DNA from: Balaenoptera acutorostrata
Taxonomy: Eukaryota; Chordata; Mammalia; Artiodactyla; Balaenopteridae
Length of the DNA: 64,000 nt
Assembly (NCBI RefSeq): GCF_949987535.1
Contig: NC_080081.1
Coordinates: forward strand, 54,508,153-54,572,152
Direction: 5' to 3'
Made by a program: the position numbers and the translations under genes. How positions within the stretch are numbered: the stretch's first letter is position 1; each line of letters begins with the position of its first letter. The notes beneath the pieces were generated by a model. The model saw only the letters and a list, made by a program, of their open reading frames with translations. It ran no database searches and was not told the origin of the DNA. Shown here piece after piece: positions 23,560-35,939 of this stretch.

Positions 23560-24200
23560 AGGACTTCCCAGCCAAGATGGTTTTGCCTGTTGGTAATTTA
23601 ATCTGCTGCTTTAATATTCCATGTTTCCTTTCTACCAACTCTGCTGCTTGTGGGTTATAGAGAGATGGAACCTCCATTCAATGTCATGTTATTTTGTCCA
23701 GTCTTGTAAGTCATGACCTTTGAAATGTGACCCCATCATTGTCTATTTGATGAGGGTATCCATACATGGTACTTAGCCTCTCTAATTCCTGAATGGTGGC
23801 AGCCTGGTTTGTGTGGCAACAGGGCAAAGCTTGAGATAGTCCAGATGCAGTGTCCACACAAACTAAGGTCTATTTAGCACCCTCACATGCAAAGAGGGGG
23901 CCAGTATAATCAATTTGCCAATCGTCCACTTGTTGGTAACTCTAGTGCATGAGGCCAGATCCTTTGGCAGTAGCCTTGGATGTTGTTTAGAACATACAGG
24001 ACATGCTGTTACGACATCAACCAAGACACTGTATTTCAAGGGCAATCCAGAATCCTTGGCAATATGCCATCCCACCCAGGGAATATATGGATGTTCTTTC
24101 TATGCACTCAATCTGTTGTATCTGCTGATGGGTAAATTGCTAGGGCTGGTACCTGAGCTAGGACATCAGCTTCCTGCTTGCCAGAGAGTGTCAGTGCATT
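23560..24200 (-). pseudogene. pol: ERV pol remnant: integrase
   Basis: Read on the minus strand from about 24100 downward. A zinc-binding-like stretch contains ACPVC (part of HHCC). Then comes WQIDYTGPL (near 23900-23930), which carries the first catalytic Asp of the DDE core. The second Asp is in DNDG (23732-23742), and the glutamate is in ELVER (about 23630-23640). All three catalytic positions are thus visible, but stops and frame changes lie between them. Integrase normally joins viral DNA to the chromosome; this copy is dead. Confidence 0.8.
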
Positions 24201-25396
24201 ATGAGCTGGGATGTGGAAGAATGTGCCTCAGGCTCTTGCAGGCCACCCCAAATGTCTGTCCACATATCCTGAACCCACAAGGACTTATTCATGATCATTC
24301 ACCCTCGGTTTCCCATTGCCCAAGCCTTAGGGTTAATCCCTTATCACCAGCCAAACCTCTCTGAGTTCAGCACACTGGCTGCTGTGGTTCATTCCTGTTT
24401 CCATCCAGATGGTGCCAGTGTTGGGCTGAATAGTGACACAGTTCATGTGGACTGGACCCATCTGTACACTAGGCATCAGTGGGCTGCCACAGCAATAGGG
24501 GTGGGGGCATTTGGAGGATCTGCACCTGCATTTCTAGAGGCTAGTGGACGGAATGCTCCTCTGCTACAAGCAGGCACGTCACTTAGTCAAAGTGGGTTTG
24601 AGCCATAACAGCGATGGATCAAGAAAACATATTCTCAACCCACCCCTTGATGGGCAGGCAAGTTATTATTATGACATGCTCGTCCTTTGTGACCGGTCCT
24701 ATTTGGAGGAGTAGTGCCATGTGCATTGTTAGGAACTGTTGCTCTACAGGGGTGTATCAAGTTTCTACTCCATTCCAGATTGGGACCAAAATCTTAGGGG
24801 TACTATCTCCTTCTGTTGTCTCTGCCACAGTGACTAACCCAAACCTTTCAGAGTCACAGGAGCATCTAAGTCAAATGATAACCCTGCTTGGGAGATGCCC
24901 AGAGCTTTAATCTTCTTCATGAGCATTTTCGCTTCTCAAAGGCTGCTCTGATGCCCAGTCCTCATGTGTTCACATTAGATCATCAATGTAATAGTCCCAT
25001 TTCATTCATGTGGGGAAGGAACAAATCTCACACTCCCATCCCACGACATACTATGGGGCTGTGCAGGTAACCTTGGGGATTCACTTGAAAGGTCCATTGT
25101 TGCCCCTACCAGGTGAAGGCAAATTGATCTTGTGAGATGGTATACTAAAATAAATGTATTTGCTAAGTCCAGTACGGCATGGCATATACCAAGGTGTCAT
25201 GTTGGCAGAGCACATGGATGGAGGGCACCACCTTGTTCACTTCTCCATAGTCCATGGTCATCTGCCATGAGCCATCTGGTTTTTTTACCAGCCATACCAT
25301 GCTGTTGAAAGTGCTGTGGGCAGAGTGTACAATACCCACTTGGTGCAGTACTTGGATAGTTTCTCCTATTTCTTCTTGCCCCCCCCCCAGGCAATA
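24201..25396 (-). pseudogene. pol: ERV pol remnant: reverse transcriptase and RNase H
   Basis: Minus-strand motifs in order: KKPDG then SWQMTMDYGEVNKVV (about 25215-25290), the conserved entry to retroviral RT; then YIDD (24979-24990), the catalytic polymerase motif; then RNase H-like sequence ending near 24190 with the histidine of PAHNALT. Stops and shifts break it into frames of under 100 codons. It lies between protease and integrase remnants, as in an intact provirus. Confidence 0.82.
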
Positions 25397-25738
25397 TTAT
25401 TTGACTGTTACCGCTCTTTGTGGAGGCTGCAGACTTAATAGTTCCCGGTTTGCATTTCCCCTCAGCACTGGTTCGATTACCCTAACCCCGACATGGAATT
25501 CACCAACACAGGCGTGCAGAGTTTGACTTTGTAAGATAGCAAGGCCCAATATGTTCTCTGGTATTGGAGAGATAAAAACCTCGTATTCTCGTGGGGGAGA
25601 ACGCCCAATCTGCAGTGTCAAAGAGACCTTCGTGACCACAACCATTTTCCCTCTGTAACCATCAATAATGCTGAAGGGGCCAGAAAACCTCTGAGGGTCA
25701 CCATGTATTAAAGCTCCAATGTCAGCCAGAGGCATCAC
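25397..25738 (-). pseudogene. pro: ERV protease remnant
   Basis: A 113-codon minus-strand frame. Near its start ADIGALIHGD resembles the active-site DTGA/DSGA loop with the Asp kept and the Thr/Ser replaced by Ile. Near the middle, NILGLAIL resembles the conserved ILG[x]D region with the Asp lost. A plus-strand relative at 26762-27045 has DSGA at the same place. It sits between gag-like and RT sequence. Such a protease would cut the viral polyprotein, but this copy is unlikely to be active. Confidence 0.72.
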
Positions 25739-26740
25739 CTGTTGTTTATTTATGGGGGAATCAGTGAGGGCTCAGCATGAGGCCTCCCATCACCTCCAAG
25801 GTCCTCACTTGGATGGATCTGGGCCTACATCTTATATCCAGAGCCTGGGAGGCATCCACCCCTAATAGGACTGTGTCCCTGAGGCCTCTGCTGAAGCAGG
25901 GGGCCAGCGGGGATGGTAGGAGCAGGTGGGGCAGGTCTGAACTTCTGTTCAGGTTTTAAGGCTCTCCACGGACCCACCAACAGTGTTAGGTTGTGGGTCT
26001 ATCTTTTCAGGCGAGGTCCCGCAACAATGAGGTCAAACCACATTTGCTTCCAGGTCACATCTACCGGACCCTTTACAGCAGATTGGAATGACCTTTTGGC
26101 TCCTCAAGCTCCCTCTTTGTCTTGGGTATTTCCCTACAACCCATATCTATTCCCAGGATTTGTCAGTTTCCCCCAGAGCAGCAGTGGATTGCCCAGCATC
26201 ATACATGTCTTGCCTACCACTGGGCTCAGCATGGGTATCAGCATTGCACACCAGGGCTGGGGCAGACTGCAGTGCCTTGGTTTTCATTCCTTTAGTGAAT
26301 GTGGCCCAATCATGGCTTCAGCAATGGGGTCGTAGATGGCCTGTCTCATTACCAACTCCCTAAGAAGTTGCTGCAGTCTCTTCTATAGATTTCCAAGGTC
26401 CCATGTAACCCCCAAGCCCACGTCATGCTGCCGGAGGGCAGGCTGTGTGGTGATGTTGCCTTTTTCTCTGCCTCCTGCCTGGACAGTGAAATGCCATCAC
26501 CCCCGAATCCCATAGCCACACTAACCATGCCTGGATACTTTCCCTGGACTTCTGCTGGAACTTGGCAGCTCTCTCAATCAGTTCAGCAAAAGTACATTCT
26601 CTCCTCATGAACGTTTTCTGAATTGGGGGCTGCCCGCTAGATGGGGTTATTGCTGTTGCGCTTTCCTTTATGTTACAGGGCCAGACTGCACAAGGCATTT
26701 TGTCTGTTTTACTGTCAATCACCACATCCTCCCCTTCCCT
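25739..26740 (-). pseudogene. gag: ERV gag-like remnant
   Basis: It lies upstream of the protease on the minus strand, where gag belongs. Part of the frame 26423-26896 reads ERAAKFQQKSRESIQAWL (about 26550-26600), a hydrophilic helical stretch compatible with capsid. The rest is interrupted by stops. The part of that frame beyond about 26740 overlaps the inverted plus-strand segment and is not gag. Assignment is by order and general character rather than a diagnostic motif. Confidence 0.55.
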
Positions 26741-26761
26741 CTCCTCCCTTTCCCAGGGCTT

Positions 26762-27045
26762 CCACCTGCCCCTCCCATCCCAGATGCCCTGCCTGCTCCA
26801 GCAGAGGCCTACAGGGAAACAGTTCTGTTTGGGATGGGTGCCTCCCATGCTCCAGGAATAGAATGCAGGCCAAGATTGCCTCCAGGCGAGGGCCATTGGA
26901 GGGAATGGGAGACCTCACCTAGAGCTCACTCTCTCCTGGTCCCCCAGAAATAAACAAAAGATGATGCGATGGTTCTGATCGACAGTGGAGCCAAACATAC
27001 CCTAACGCATGGGGACCCTCAGAGGTTTTCTGGTCCTCTCAGCCA
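26762..27045 (+). pseudogene. pro: Second, inverted copy of the ERV gag-protease junction
   Basis: It reads in the opposite direction to the rest of the ERV. It matches the complement of about 25680-25940 along its length: shared blocks include 'cagcagaggcct', 'gcctcccatgctc/gcctcccaggctc' and the exact 20-mer 'gaccctcagaggttttctgg' (27014-27033 plus; its complement at 25680-25699). In frame it gives VLIDSGAKHTLTHGDPQRFS, with the DSGA protease active-site motif. It therefore keeps an active-site motif that the minus copy has lost, but a stop follows soon after. It is either an inverted piece of a second related provirus or an inverted duplication. Confidence 0.8.
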
Positions 27046-27408
27046 TCAGTGACTTCCCCCAGCAGTCACCACATCGTGGTTTGTTTATGCTCTGGTAGTG
27101 AAATCACTTTAAAGCACTTATTTAACATAACCTTTGGTTTCAAAGGCACTTGAACTATACAACCAACTTATGAGACACACCCACGTGGTCAGAAATCTGG
27201 CTTTATCTATAAAGTGAGGTTGGACCACTTCTGCCTTTTTCATTTCTTGATTCTTTTCATCCCTTATTCATCCATTCGTTTATTGCACACCCTTCTGTCA
27301 AAAACATTTTTATTAGTTTCAGGTAGTCTCTGATGGTGATTCTATAAACCATAGTTTTCAAAAAAAGAATCAAGTTTCTCTCTCAAATGGGGCTACACGC
27401 AACAAAAT

Positions 27409-27475
27409 CCTCCCTCCTCTCTCTGTCTCTGTCTCTCTCTTTCTCTGTCTCTCTGTCTCTGTCTGTGCCTCTCTG

Positions 27476-27511
<36 letters not shown>
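27409..27511 (+). repeat. Compound microsatellite (CT)n-(CA)n
   Basis: An interrupted CTCTGT/CTCTCT tract of about 80 bases followed by about ten CA units. The compound pyrimidine/CA structure is likely to vary in length between individuals. Confidence 0.9.
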
Positions 27512-29454
27512 CTTCTAAGGGTTTCCTTGATTGACAGACCAGCCAAGTCTCTCTACACAACTCCTGGGGCACGCACCATGTTCTTCCAGATCAGTGCCAA
27601 CACTTATCCCAAACTGCAAGGTTTTAGAGGCTTCACCACTACTTTCTGGCCCCAAGAAATAGGACTAGGAAATCTTACTTGGTATAAGAGACACTTAACC
27701 TGGCAATATTTAACTTCAGTGAAGAGATCTAAAGTCCCCTGTGGAAGACCCAAGTGTCACTCGACACCTTAGAGAAGTGTATTGTGTCTGTTTTATGGAC
27801 AAAATAAGTCTTACTTCTCAAGACCAGGAGCAGACATATAAAAGTTTGGTGGATCCAGAAGGGGCATGGAAATCAAAATGAACTTGCCTCCACCAAGCCT
27901 GAAAGCAAGGGCCCTCCCATGATCCATCAGGAAGGAAACTATAGCCAGAGAGACCCTGGGTAAAGGAATTGTGTATAAAGCAACTGGAAGAAAACTGTCT
28001 TGTGCTCAATCATTCTTAAGTTATAGAGGAGAAAGGGCAAAGGGCTTGGGTTCATAAAATTACTGGACAGCAAAGTTAAGATTACAATTGAGAGCTCATG
28101 TTCTTACTCCATAGTTTTATATTCCCTACTTTTTCTACATTTTTATGCTTTACCCTCCATTTCAGGTATATCTATGGCAAAACCAAAAAGAAATCTAGCA
28201 TCAATCAATATGTAAGAGTTTGACCTTCTGCCCCCATTCATTCCTTTTCATTCTTTTACAATTGTTTCTTCAAATCTTGAACACTTTACAACATCTATAA
28301 ATAAAAGGCTTGATTTGGATTGTTCTGATTTCTATAATAAACCTCTACTGTCATCTCCCTCTAAATCAAATGTTCTTCAGACCAAATATTGATAGTTTTT
28401 CCCTTATTTAAACCATCAACACCGTTAATCATTTTTTCAATAAACAAAGGACACAAGCAAAAAAGTATTTTCCTTAGGTCTTCAATTTTAGGAATATCTG
28501 AGATTTCACATGATCAAACTGCCTTGTTGCTATAGTATTATTAAGAATTCTTCTTAATAAACATAATAAAAGAGAGGGAACTTTATATAAATGTCTGTGT
28601 ATATGTGAGAGGTGTATGTAGATATTATAGGCACATACATACATGTACACATGCTATATGAAAAACATACTTTATAAGATCTGTGGATAAAAATAAGCAA
28701 CAATAAAAAACAAGAAGGATATCATGGCATCACTACTTTCTTACAATTTTTACCACTCAGAACACCAAAAATAAAGAAATGAACACTGGATTAAAATGTT
28801 GAGTTTTAAATTCTACTAGTTACTATTTAGTACCACATATTTGTAAGGTATCTGTGTATATAAGAAATTGTTTTTAATATATCAAATATACTTTAATTCA
28901 TAAAACTGCAGCATAAACTCAGCCTACCTAAGAAATATTATTCTGAGACCCTGAGGTTTCTGATTAAAACTGTAGGTAGTTGAAGCCATAGCTGCTTTGA
29001 GACCTCCTGCAAAGTAACTACATAGGTGAAAAGACGGCAAAAGGGTGTTTCCGACACAAAAGAACCCCTCTGAAAAATAGCTCTCTAAAAATATATGAAA
29101 AGCATTCCAGGCTTATGCAGAGAATGGAATACTGATTTGGAAAATATAAGTGTAAGAATGGACAATGACAGATTAAAACTCATTAAAATTAAATCAGCTC
29201 ATTGTATATCCTTAGCTAAAAGGAAAATTATTCTTTTATAAAAACATGTAGGCTCCAACTTACTACGATATGTATTTAAAGTACTCCCTTCACAATCTTC
29301 CTTACTTAAGTTGTAAGAAAGATAATGTTCCTTACTAATCTTCATTTGTTTTAAACTAAGAGCATAAATGCAAATTCTTAACTAGATCAATGCCCTTCTA
29401 GACTTTGAGTAAATTTCAGACTCAATCCAAAATTTCAGTCCTGTGATCTGCTGT
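27512..29454. other. Unassigned AT-rich intergenic DNA
   Basis: No repeat family or gene recognised. The plus-strand 81-codon frame 27527-27772 and the minus-strand 63-codon frame 27818-28009 have no known domain. Confidence 0.5.
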
Positions 29455-29540
29455 GGTCACTGCCATATCTTCAGCCCAGAGCACAAAGTCCGGCATACAA
29501 AAAATATTTACTGAATAAATAAATGAATGAATGAAAGAAA
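29455..29540 (+). mobile_element. L2 tail fragment
   Basis: It reads 'cagcccagagcacaaagtcc' then 'aatatttactgaataaataa' and 'atgaatgaatga', the L2 terminus. Short and old. Confidence 0.55.
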
Positions 29541-30410
29541 ACACATGCAGGCTCCTTTTTTTCCCCCTTTATATGCAGTAGTCCAGCAAGACACTTCTCA
29601 GGTATATTAATGTCTATTCCTATTTCTACACTGTTGTAGTCTACAGAAAAAAAAAAAAAAAATGCCAAGGCATCCAGCCATCCAGGACATATGAAAAACT
29701 TTGAGACTTTGACCATCAGCCACTAGGCTGAACAAAAAAGCAGGCAAAACTGTCATCATGGTCTCTGTGGGAGTTTTATGTGGAATTCTAATTAACCAAC
29801 CCTCATTTTCTTTTCAGATATCGAAAGAAACAATCTGACTAAGGTTCCTAAGGAATTTGGAAGGAAAATATGAATTTATATTTGGCATACATTAAAGGGG
29901 CCTCCCTGCAGATTCTTCAGGAGACGATTCGAGCATCTGTTTAAAACATTTTTCCTTAAGTCTTGAAATTGAAATGCCACTCATCAGAAATCAAACCCCC
30001 TGGAAAAATATCGACTTACAAAGCAGAAAACTGTAGCATTTCAGTGTCTTGGGGTGGATCAGAATACAGTCTAGATGATACATTTTTGAAGCACAGATCC
30101 CCTTGGTAAGTCCCTATTTCATGGCCATCCCCTCGTGAACTGTAAGCTCCAGGAAGGACCTGTTAATGTTGGCTTGGTCACTGCTGTTTCCCAAGAGTTA
30201 GTGGGGTGGTTAGTACTCAAGAGGAAGCCAGTAAATATGTTAAGTTTCTCCTAGTAACTTCTTCCTAGACATAGCAAGAAACGGAGAAATGAACAAGATC
30301 GGCAAACCCCAACGCAGGACTAGGAGGCTTTTGACAGAGGAGCAGAAAGAGAAAGAAGAGAAGTAAGCCATCATCCCTCTGTTACTGCTGCCTAGATTTT
30401 TCTCCCTTCT

Positions 30411-30416
<6 letters not shown>
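29541..30416. other. Mostly unassigned DNA with a possible L2 tail
   Basis: About 30110-30240 contains 'gaactgtaagctccaggaag' and other phrases reminiscent of the L2 end. Weak. A poly-A run of 18 lies at 29645-29662. Confidence 0.45.

Positions 30417-30451
<35 letters not shown>
30417..30451 (+). repeat. (AC)n microsatellite
   Basis: About 17 uninterrupted AC units followed by an AAAAC-rich stretch. The minus-strand frames at 30240-30524 and 30382-30651 translate it as a Cys-Val run and are not genes. Confidence 0.97.
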
Positions 30452-30454
<3 letters not shown>

Positions 30455-32559
30455 CAAAACAAAAAACCCTCATGATAATAATGGTAGTAAGAGTGGCATA
30501 AGATGAGAGAACACACAGATCCATTGCCCAGGTTTCTTTTGATCTTTAATAAAACATCACATTTGTGTGATTTGATTAAGGTATCAATAATCTGCTGGAC
30601 AATCTGTGAATCACTTACCTGTGGATTTTGGAAAAATTCATAAGCAATCAATCAACACAATGATGGGCATCAGAATGCAGTGTTCCTTGCTGAGTTGTTT
30701 GTCAGTACTCATGCTTTAAAACCTATAAAGTCTGCTTACAAATTTGAAACCTGTACAGATGTCCACACACAGGATGAGAAGGGTGCAATGTAAAACCCAA
30801 CAGAACCGATGTTTTGATTTTAGACACCTGTTCATTTGGAAAACATCTGTGGCAACCAACATGGGTGAAACACAGAAGCCCCAAAGCCTCCCAGACAGAC
30901 TGGTGCCTGTTCCTGCCTGTGAATGATTCCGAGCCAGGATCTTGATGTTAACATTCTTTCTCCAACTTTGGTAATTATTCCACTAGGCTGTGTAAAGCCT
31001 ATTTTCACACAGGAACACAATTACCATAGGTAATTGCATGTAAGCAAATATCTACCCTTCCATTGGGTAGTCACAGTATCAACCATGTTCCAAAGCACCA
31101 AATTCTCTTTGCAGGGATACACTTGACATGTCATCATTGATGTAATTAACATGATTAGGGCTTTTAAAAAATGTATAAATGCATCAAATTTTCACTAGAG
31201 ACTTTTGTTCTTGTCAAAGTCTCTACCATAACAACCTGTGAATTACAATAGAAGGTAATTGGAACACAGTGTTCAATAGGAACATGTTGAAATACAGAGC
31301 TACCTCTCTACAGCATTAACTAGGGAGACAGGTGCAGATTTCCAAGCTCTCTCTGCCATTTCCTGAGTCTCTGTTCACACTGTAACTACAGAAGTTCAAG
31401 TGCATGAGCCTGAACTAGTCACAATGGAATAAGGACACAAACACATTAAAAGCAAGGAGTGTTTCACATAATTCAGACAAAGCAATTCAAAGCACAATAC
31501 AGAATTCAGAGACTTTCAGCGCTCACTTGTCTACACTGAAAGCAGCAAGAGCAATATTGATTTTATTTATTTATTTGCATCTTGATCCAAACACTGTAAA
31601 TGTACCTCTCAAAACACAATAGTACAATAGGTTTCTAAAAGGCAGCTTCAGAACTCCAAGGAAAAAAGAAGAAAAATAAAATGAGGTCAGAGGTGAAATT
31701 AACACACAAAATGCATACCACGAAGTCTAAATGTGGCACTGAGCTTGGCAGTAACACAAAGACTATGCATGATGCCCTTGCTCAGGAGAAGCACAACGAT
31801 TCCTGGTAAGCAGATGGATGGCTACCAAATTAATTCAGTCTGGTTTAGAAAGGTACCTTGTGATTTATATTCTCCACTGGATTTACTTTCCTAGTAAAAG
31901 TAAACTAGTGTTATTCAGATTTTGAATTACCCAATAGTATGTTATAAAATCACATTTTTGGTCATGATCAACAACTGGTTTTAGAATAGAAATTATTAAA
32001 ATGCATTGCACATCGGATAATTATGGCTTCATGAAATTTTTATTTTAATTATACACTATATATACAGTATATATGTATATGTATGTGTGTATATATATAC
32101 ATATATATATATGTATATATATACAGGGTTGTGAAATTTTTAAATTTATTTCTTATTATGGGTTATGGTCAAAAAAATGTTGAAAGTCCCTGAGCTAGTC
32201 TGATAAATTCTCTTCTTCCTTTCACTGGGCAACAACAGGAAAGCAGACATGAAAAATGCACAGAACTGAGAGGAGGGAGAGAGGTCTGTGCTTCTGTGCC
32301 CTGATCAGTGAGGAAAGCAGCTGTACCTTTGAGGCAAGTTCTCTGGAGGGTTCTGAGTGAGGCTTTATAGCCGCAGCAAGTCCCAAAAGACAATTATCTT
32401 CAACTGCTCTCTTGCTATTACTTTTGATGAATTTTAATTAGTAGTATTAAGAAGATAATAGATATTAAAGTTATTTTTAAATCACAAGTCAGTGATAATA
32501 CTGACACCTGCTTCAGAGGCCAGCTCAGGAGAACCTGGAACTGGGTAACTGCTCACCCG
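30452..32559. other. Unassigned DNA with a TA/TG-rich low-complexity block
   Basis: A TATA/TGTA-rich, partly self-complementary block lies at about 32050-32126. No repeat family or gene was recognised in the rest. 31561-31576 is a short 'tttatttatttattt' stretch without SINE sequence around it. Confidence 0.5.
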
Positions 32560-32760
32560 CCACCCTCCCAGGCACAATCAACTCCCTCAACCCATCCTCC
32601 ATGCCTCCTTTGGGGCCCAGACAACATCCTCTTATGCACATCCATCTCCCTCGCTAGACTGAGAACCTTCAGAGGTAGAGACTGTGTCTTTCCAGCAGCA
32701 ATCACACTGCCTGGCACTTTGTAAACACTCAAAGAGTATTTGTGGAGGGGATGAAGGCAT
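32560..32760 (+). mobile_element. L2 3' end
   Basis: It carries 'ctagactgagaaccttcaga', 'gactgtgtctttccagcagc', 'cactgcctggcactttgtaa' and 'actcaaagagtatttgtgg', the L2 tail order with moderate divergence. Confidence 0.65.
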
Positions 32761-34439
32761 GGATGTGTCATTGGATAGTTGCTGTCACTCCTGTATTTCT
32801 CTGATGCAATCAAAATTTGTTTTCATAATGAGGAATCCCTGATATTCCAAGCTTCTACAATGTTTTCAGAATTGAGAGAGAAAGGGGCCTTTCATATTAA
32901 TTTCATCTATTCTAATTTTTAAAATTTGTCATTTACACTAATCAAGGATGGCAGATGAGTTTCAAGTCACGTGCTGACCCTTGGGGACTTGCAGCAACTC
33001 CTGGAGTGCCATGTGAGAAAGGATTCCCAGGCTGGCTCGGGGCCAAGCTGGCCGAAGTAAACATCAGGACGGTGGAGCCCGTGAAGAGATGACAACCGCC
33101 CACATGTCACATATCTGCCATCTCCAAATACCTAATCAGAAGACCCAAATATTCATCTGTAACAGGCACTGAAAACTGGTTTTGTTTAAAGTAGCACTCC
33201 CAATCTTCCCAGCTCCTCCCAGGAAACAGCTGACTATAAGAGGTTTGGGAAAAAGCAAGGTAACGTCATGATTACTTCATTCCAGTTTCAGTATTGACAC
33301 TACTAGATGGTACAAATCATTAGTTCCAAAGTGGGAGAGATGACTATGGAATTTATTATATCACAATCTCTTCTCCCTGGAATGGGATAGAGGAAGAGAA
33401 ATAGAAGGTACATAAAGGCTGTAACTTCTAAAACAAGTACTTCATAATTGCTACTTAATAGCATTTTTTAAAAATGAAATGAGCAGCTGTGGGAATTATA
33501 AGAGACTTGTCAAAACTTTTCAGTGTTTGTTATTTCTTGACAGGCGGCCATCCCTCTATCTCCTCCAGGATCTTCGGGGTTGAAACAGGGTAACCAGCCA
33601 TCTTAAATGCTCCACGAGATATACATTTCAAAGAGGGTCTTTTGTTTTGCTTAATTTTTCTTAGATCCATGTTTATATCCAAGATCTCTGTGAAGTAGAA
33701 AGCAACGCACTGTAGAGGAAATTGTTTGCAAACCAAAGAGAGAATTAAGAATTACAGGTCAGAGCCATTTGCTTGCAGTTATAATGAAAATTCATGGTTA
33801 GATTTCAGAACACTGCTTGATCATTACAGCATTGTTTGTGGTGTGTTAGCTGAGAAATTAGAGAATGGATTCTTCATCTCAACATACCTCCAAGTAGTTT
33901 TGAACAAAGGTGATTTGGCAACATTCAGAGGAGTCCTGCTAATGTCCTCTGGGGTGCAGAGAAGCTTCTGGAAAGAAAACAGGCAACAGCGGAGGCTGCT
34001 ACACCTCACCATGGGACTCAGCTAAGTTAGGGAGAACATTGTTTCAGAACAGCATTATTCCCAAGAAGCACATTAAAGCCCACGTGATGGGAAGCATCCT
34101 GCTCCAGAGAGAGAAGACCTTTTGTACAGAAAATATAAAGAAATCTTAAAAAAAAAAGAAAGAAAGAAAGAAATTGCAAAGCCCATTCAGGGCTTCATTT
34201 AGTCCTACAAGAACTTTCCACCTGTCCCACCCCCATGGCCTCAGACGACAAGGAATGTGTTGAAAGCAACACTCAGGCAGCAAACTGTAGCTGATAGAAG
34301 GAAGGCTAACTGGTTCCAGGAAGGAGAGGATGGATAAATAAAAGATCTGGGTGGAGCCCATCAGATTAAACACAGGTAGACTGGAAAGGAACAGCTGGTA
34401 ACAATGCAAACATACAACAGTCAAAAGGAAAGAAACAAA
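32761..34439. other. Unassigned intergenic DNA
   Basis: The 99-codon plus-strand frame at 33726-34025 opposes a 62-codon minus frame in the same place; neither shows a domain. A short GAAA repeat follows an A run at 34149-34172. Confidence 0.5.
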
Positions 34440-35470
34440 GAGAAGAGATCATAAGATGCAAAGGCAAAATCAGAACCGAGACTGGCAGTTTAGAAAAAAA
34501 AAAAAATTGGACTAAAATCAGGAGCTATTAGAAAATGCATTATTAAAAAAGTAATAAGAACACAACATCTGTAAAACAAAAGCCCAAACTAAAGAGATAA
34601 ACAGCAACCACAAAATGAAATTAAAAGGACCATAATAGATAAATTAAAAATTAGAAAAAGAAAGTGGACATGATTAAAAATCAAATTAATCACTCAGAGC
34701 AGGGGTCTTCAAACGTTCCTCTGAAGGGTTCGACAGTAAATATGTTAAGCTTTGCAAGCCACACAGTTTCTGTCACAGCTCTTCATCTCTGCTGTAATAG
34801 ATTATATATGTAATATATTAACAGTCACGAAGTGTTTAGAATAGGGCCTAGGCACAGTCATTGGCTGTTATTATCAGTAGTATCAAGACACATCCAAATC
34901 AAGTTATGGAACTTCAAAGATAAAGAGAAACAAATCATTCCCATATTGAAGCAGAAAAAGTTACTCAGAGTGGGGGAAATCAGGCTGGCCTCATGCTTTT
35001 TCACTGTAATATTCAATTCCAGAAATCGACAGAAAGTGTCTATAACAATGAAGAAGCAACATGTATAACCAAGAGTAGTATACCCAGCCAAGCTGTTCAT
35101 GCATGAAGGCAATAGGCAGTATTCTCAAATATGAAAGAACTCTGAGAAGTAGGAATTTATAACCCCTTTGCTAAATAATAAAGTAAATAAAAATTTTAAA
35201 ACTAAATGACAATAAAATCCAACCCACCAAGTGATAAATTAAAAAGCAAACTCAGTAATGGGAAAGTCATGGCAAAAGAACTAGTGCTGAACATTGCTTC
35301 CATCTAAATAGAGAACTCAGAATGATTAACAGAGGGACTCACGTTTGCAGAACAAAATGTAATGCTACAATGATGACAAAGAAAAATAATCTGAAACAAA
35401 AATCAGGAGGTAGAGTGAGGGAAGGAAAAGTGAAATGAAAAAGAGTCCTTATCACTTCACCTTTCCCATC
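34440..35470 (+). mobile_element. Possible old L1 fragment with a hAT-like insert
   Basis: A-rich plus strand with L1-like phrases such as 'gtagtatacccagccaagct' (35076-35095). The piece 34698-34830 ('caggggtcttcaaacgttcc', 'aaatatgttaagctttgcaa') resembles the start of a hAT-like element similar to 13463. Both assignments are tentative. Confidence 0.42.
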
Positions 35471-35939
35471 AGTTTGCCTATCAAATACTATTTAAAGTTG
35501 AAATATATAATTTAAAAAGATTATGATTCCAATTTTTTAAAAGCTTTTCTACCATTAGTGAGATGACATCAGACTTATTATTCTTATTGATTAGAAACAC
35601 TGGCAATTCCTTAAGTTTCACTTTAGCTTCTTTTTCTCCTAAAATGTAAATAAATTTAAATAAAATTAAATGTGGTATTTAAACAGAGGATGATTGCATT
35701 ATTTCAAAATTATTTTTTGTTTATCCATTCAACCATTTGTCCATCCACACTGTATACGTCCAGAAAAACCTGTGTAGAATGATATTCACCAAATAATTTT
35801 CAGGCGGTTCAATTTAGGGTGATTCTTGATTTCTTCTTTGTACTTTATTCAATTACGTTTTTTGACAAGCAATACGTGGAACTCCTAGGTGCCCACCAAA
35901 ATGTTTTCATACTTCCTGTCTGCACCCACGGCTAAGCCA
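35471..35939. other. Unassigned AT-rich DNA
   Basis: Nothing recognised. Confidence 0.5.

Noticed and set aside
26670..26922. Plus-strand open frames of 63 and 93 codons as genes
   Set aside because: They overlap the inverted ERV gag-protease segment and are not in its protease frame.
27409..27511. Regularly repeated units as a CRISPR array
   Set aside because: These are simple microsatellites in vertebrate DNA without spacers.
33726..34025. 99-codon plus-strand open frame
   Set aside because: No domain, and a 62-codon minus-strand frame occupies the same bases; composition is ordinary intergenic.
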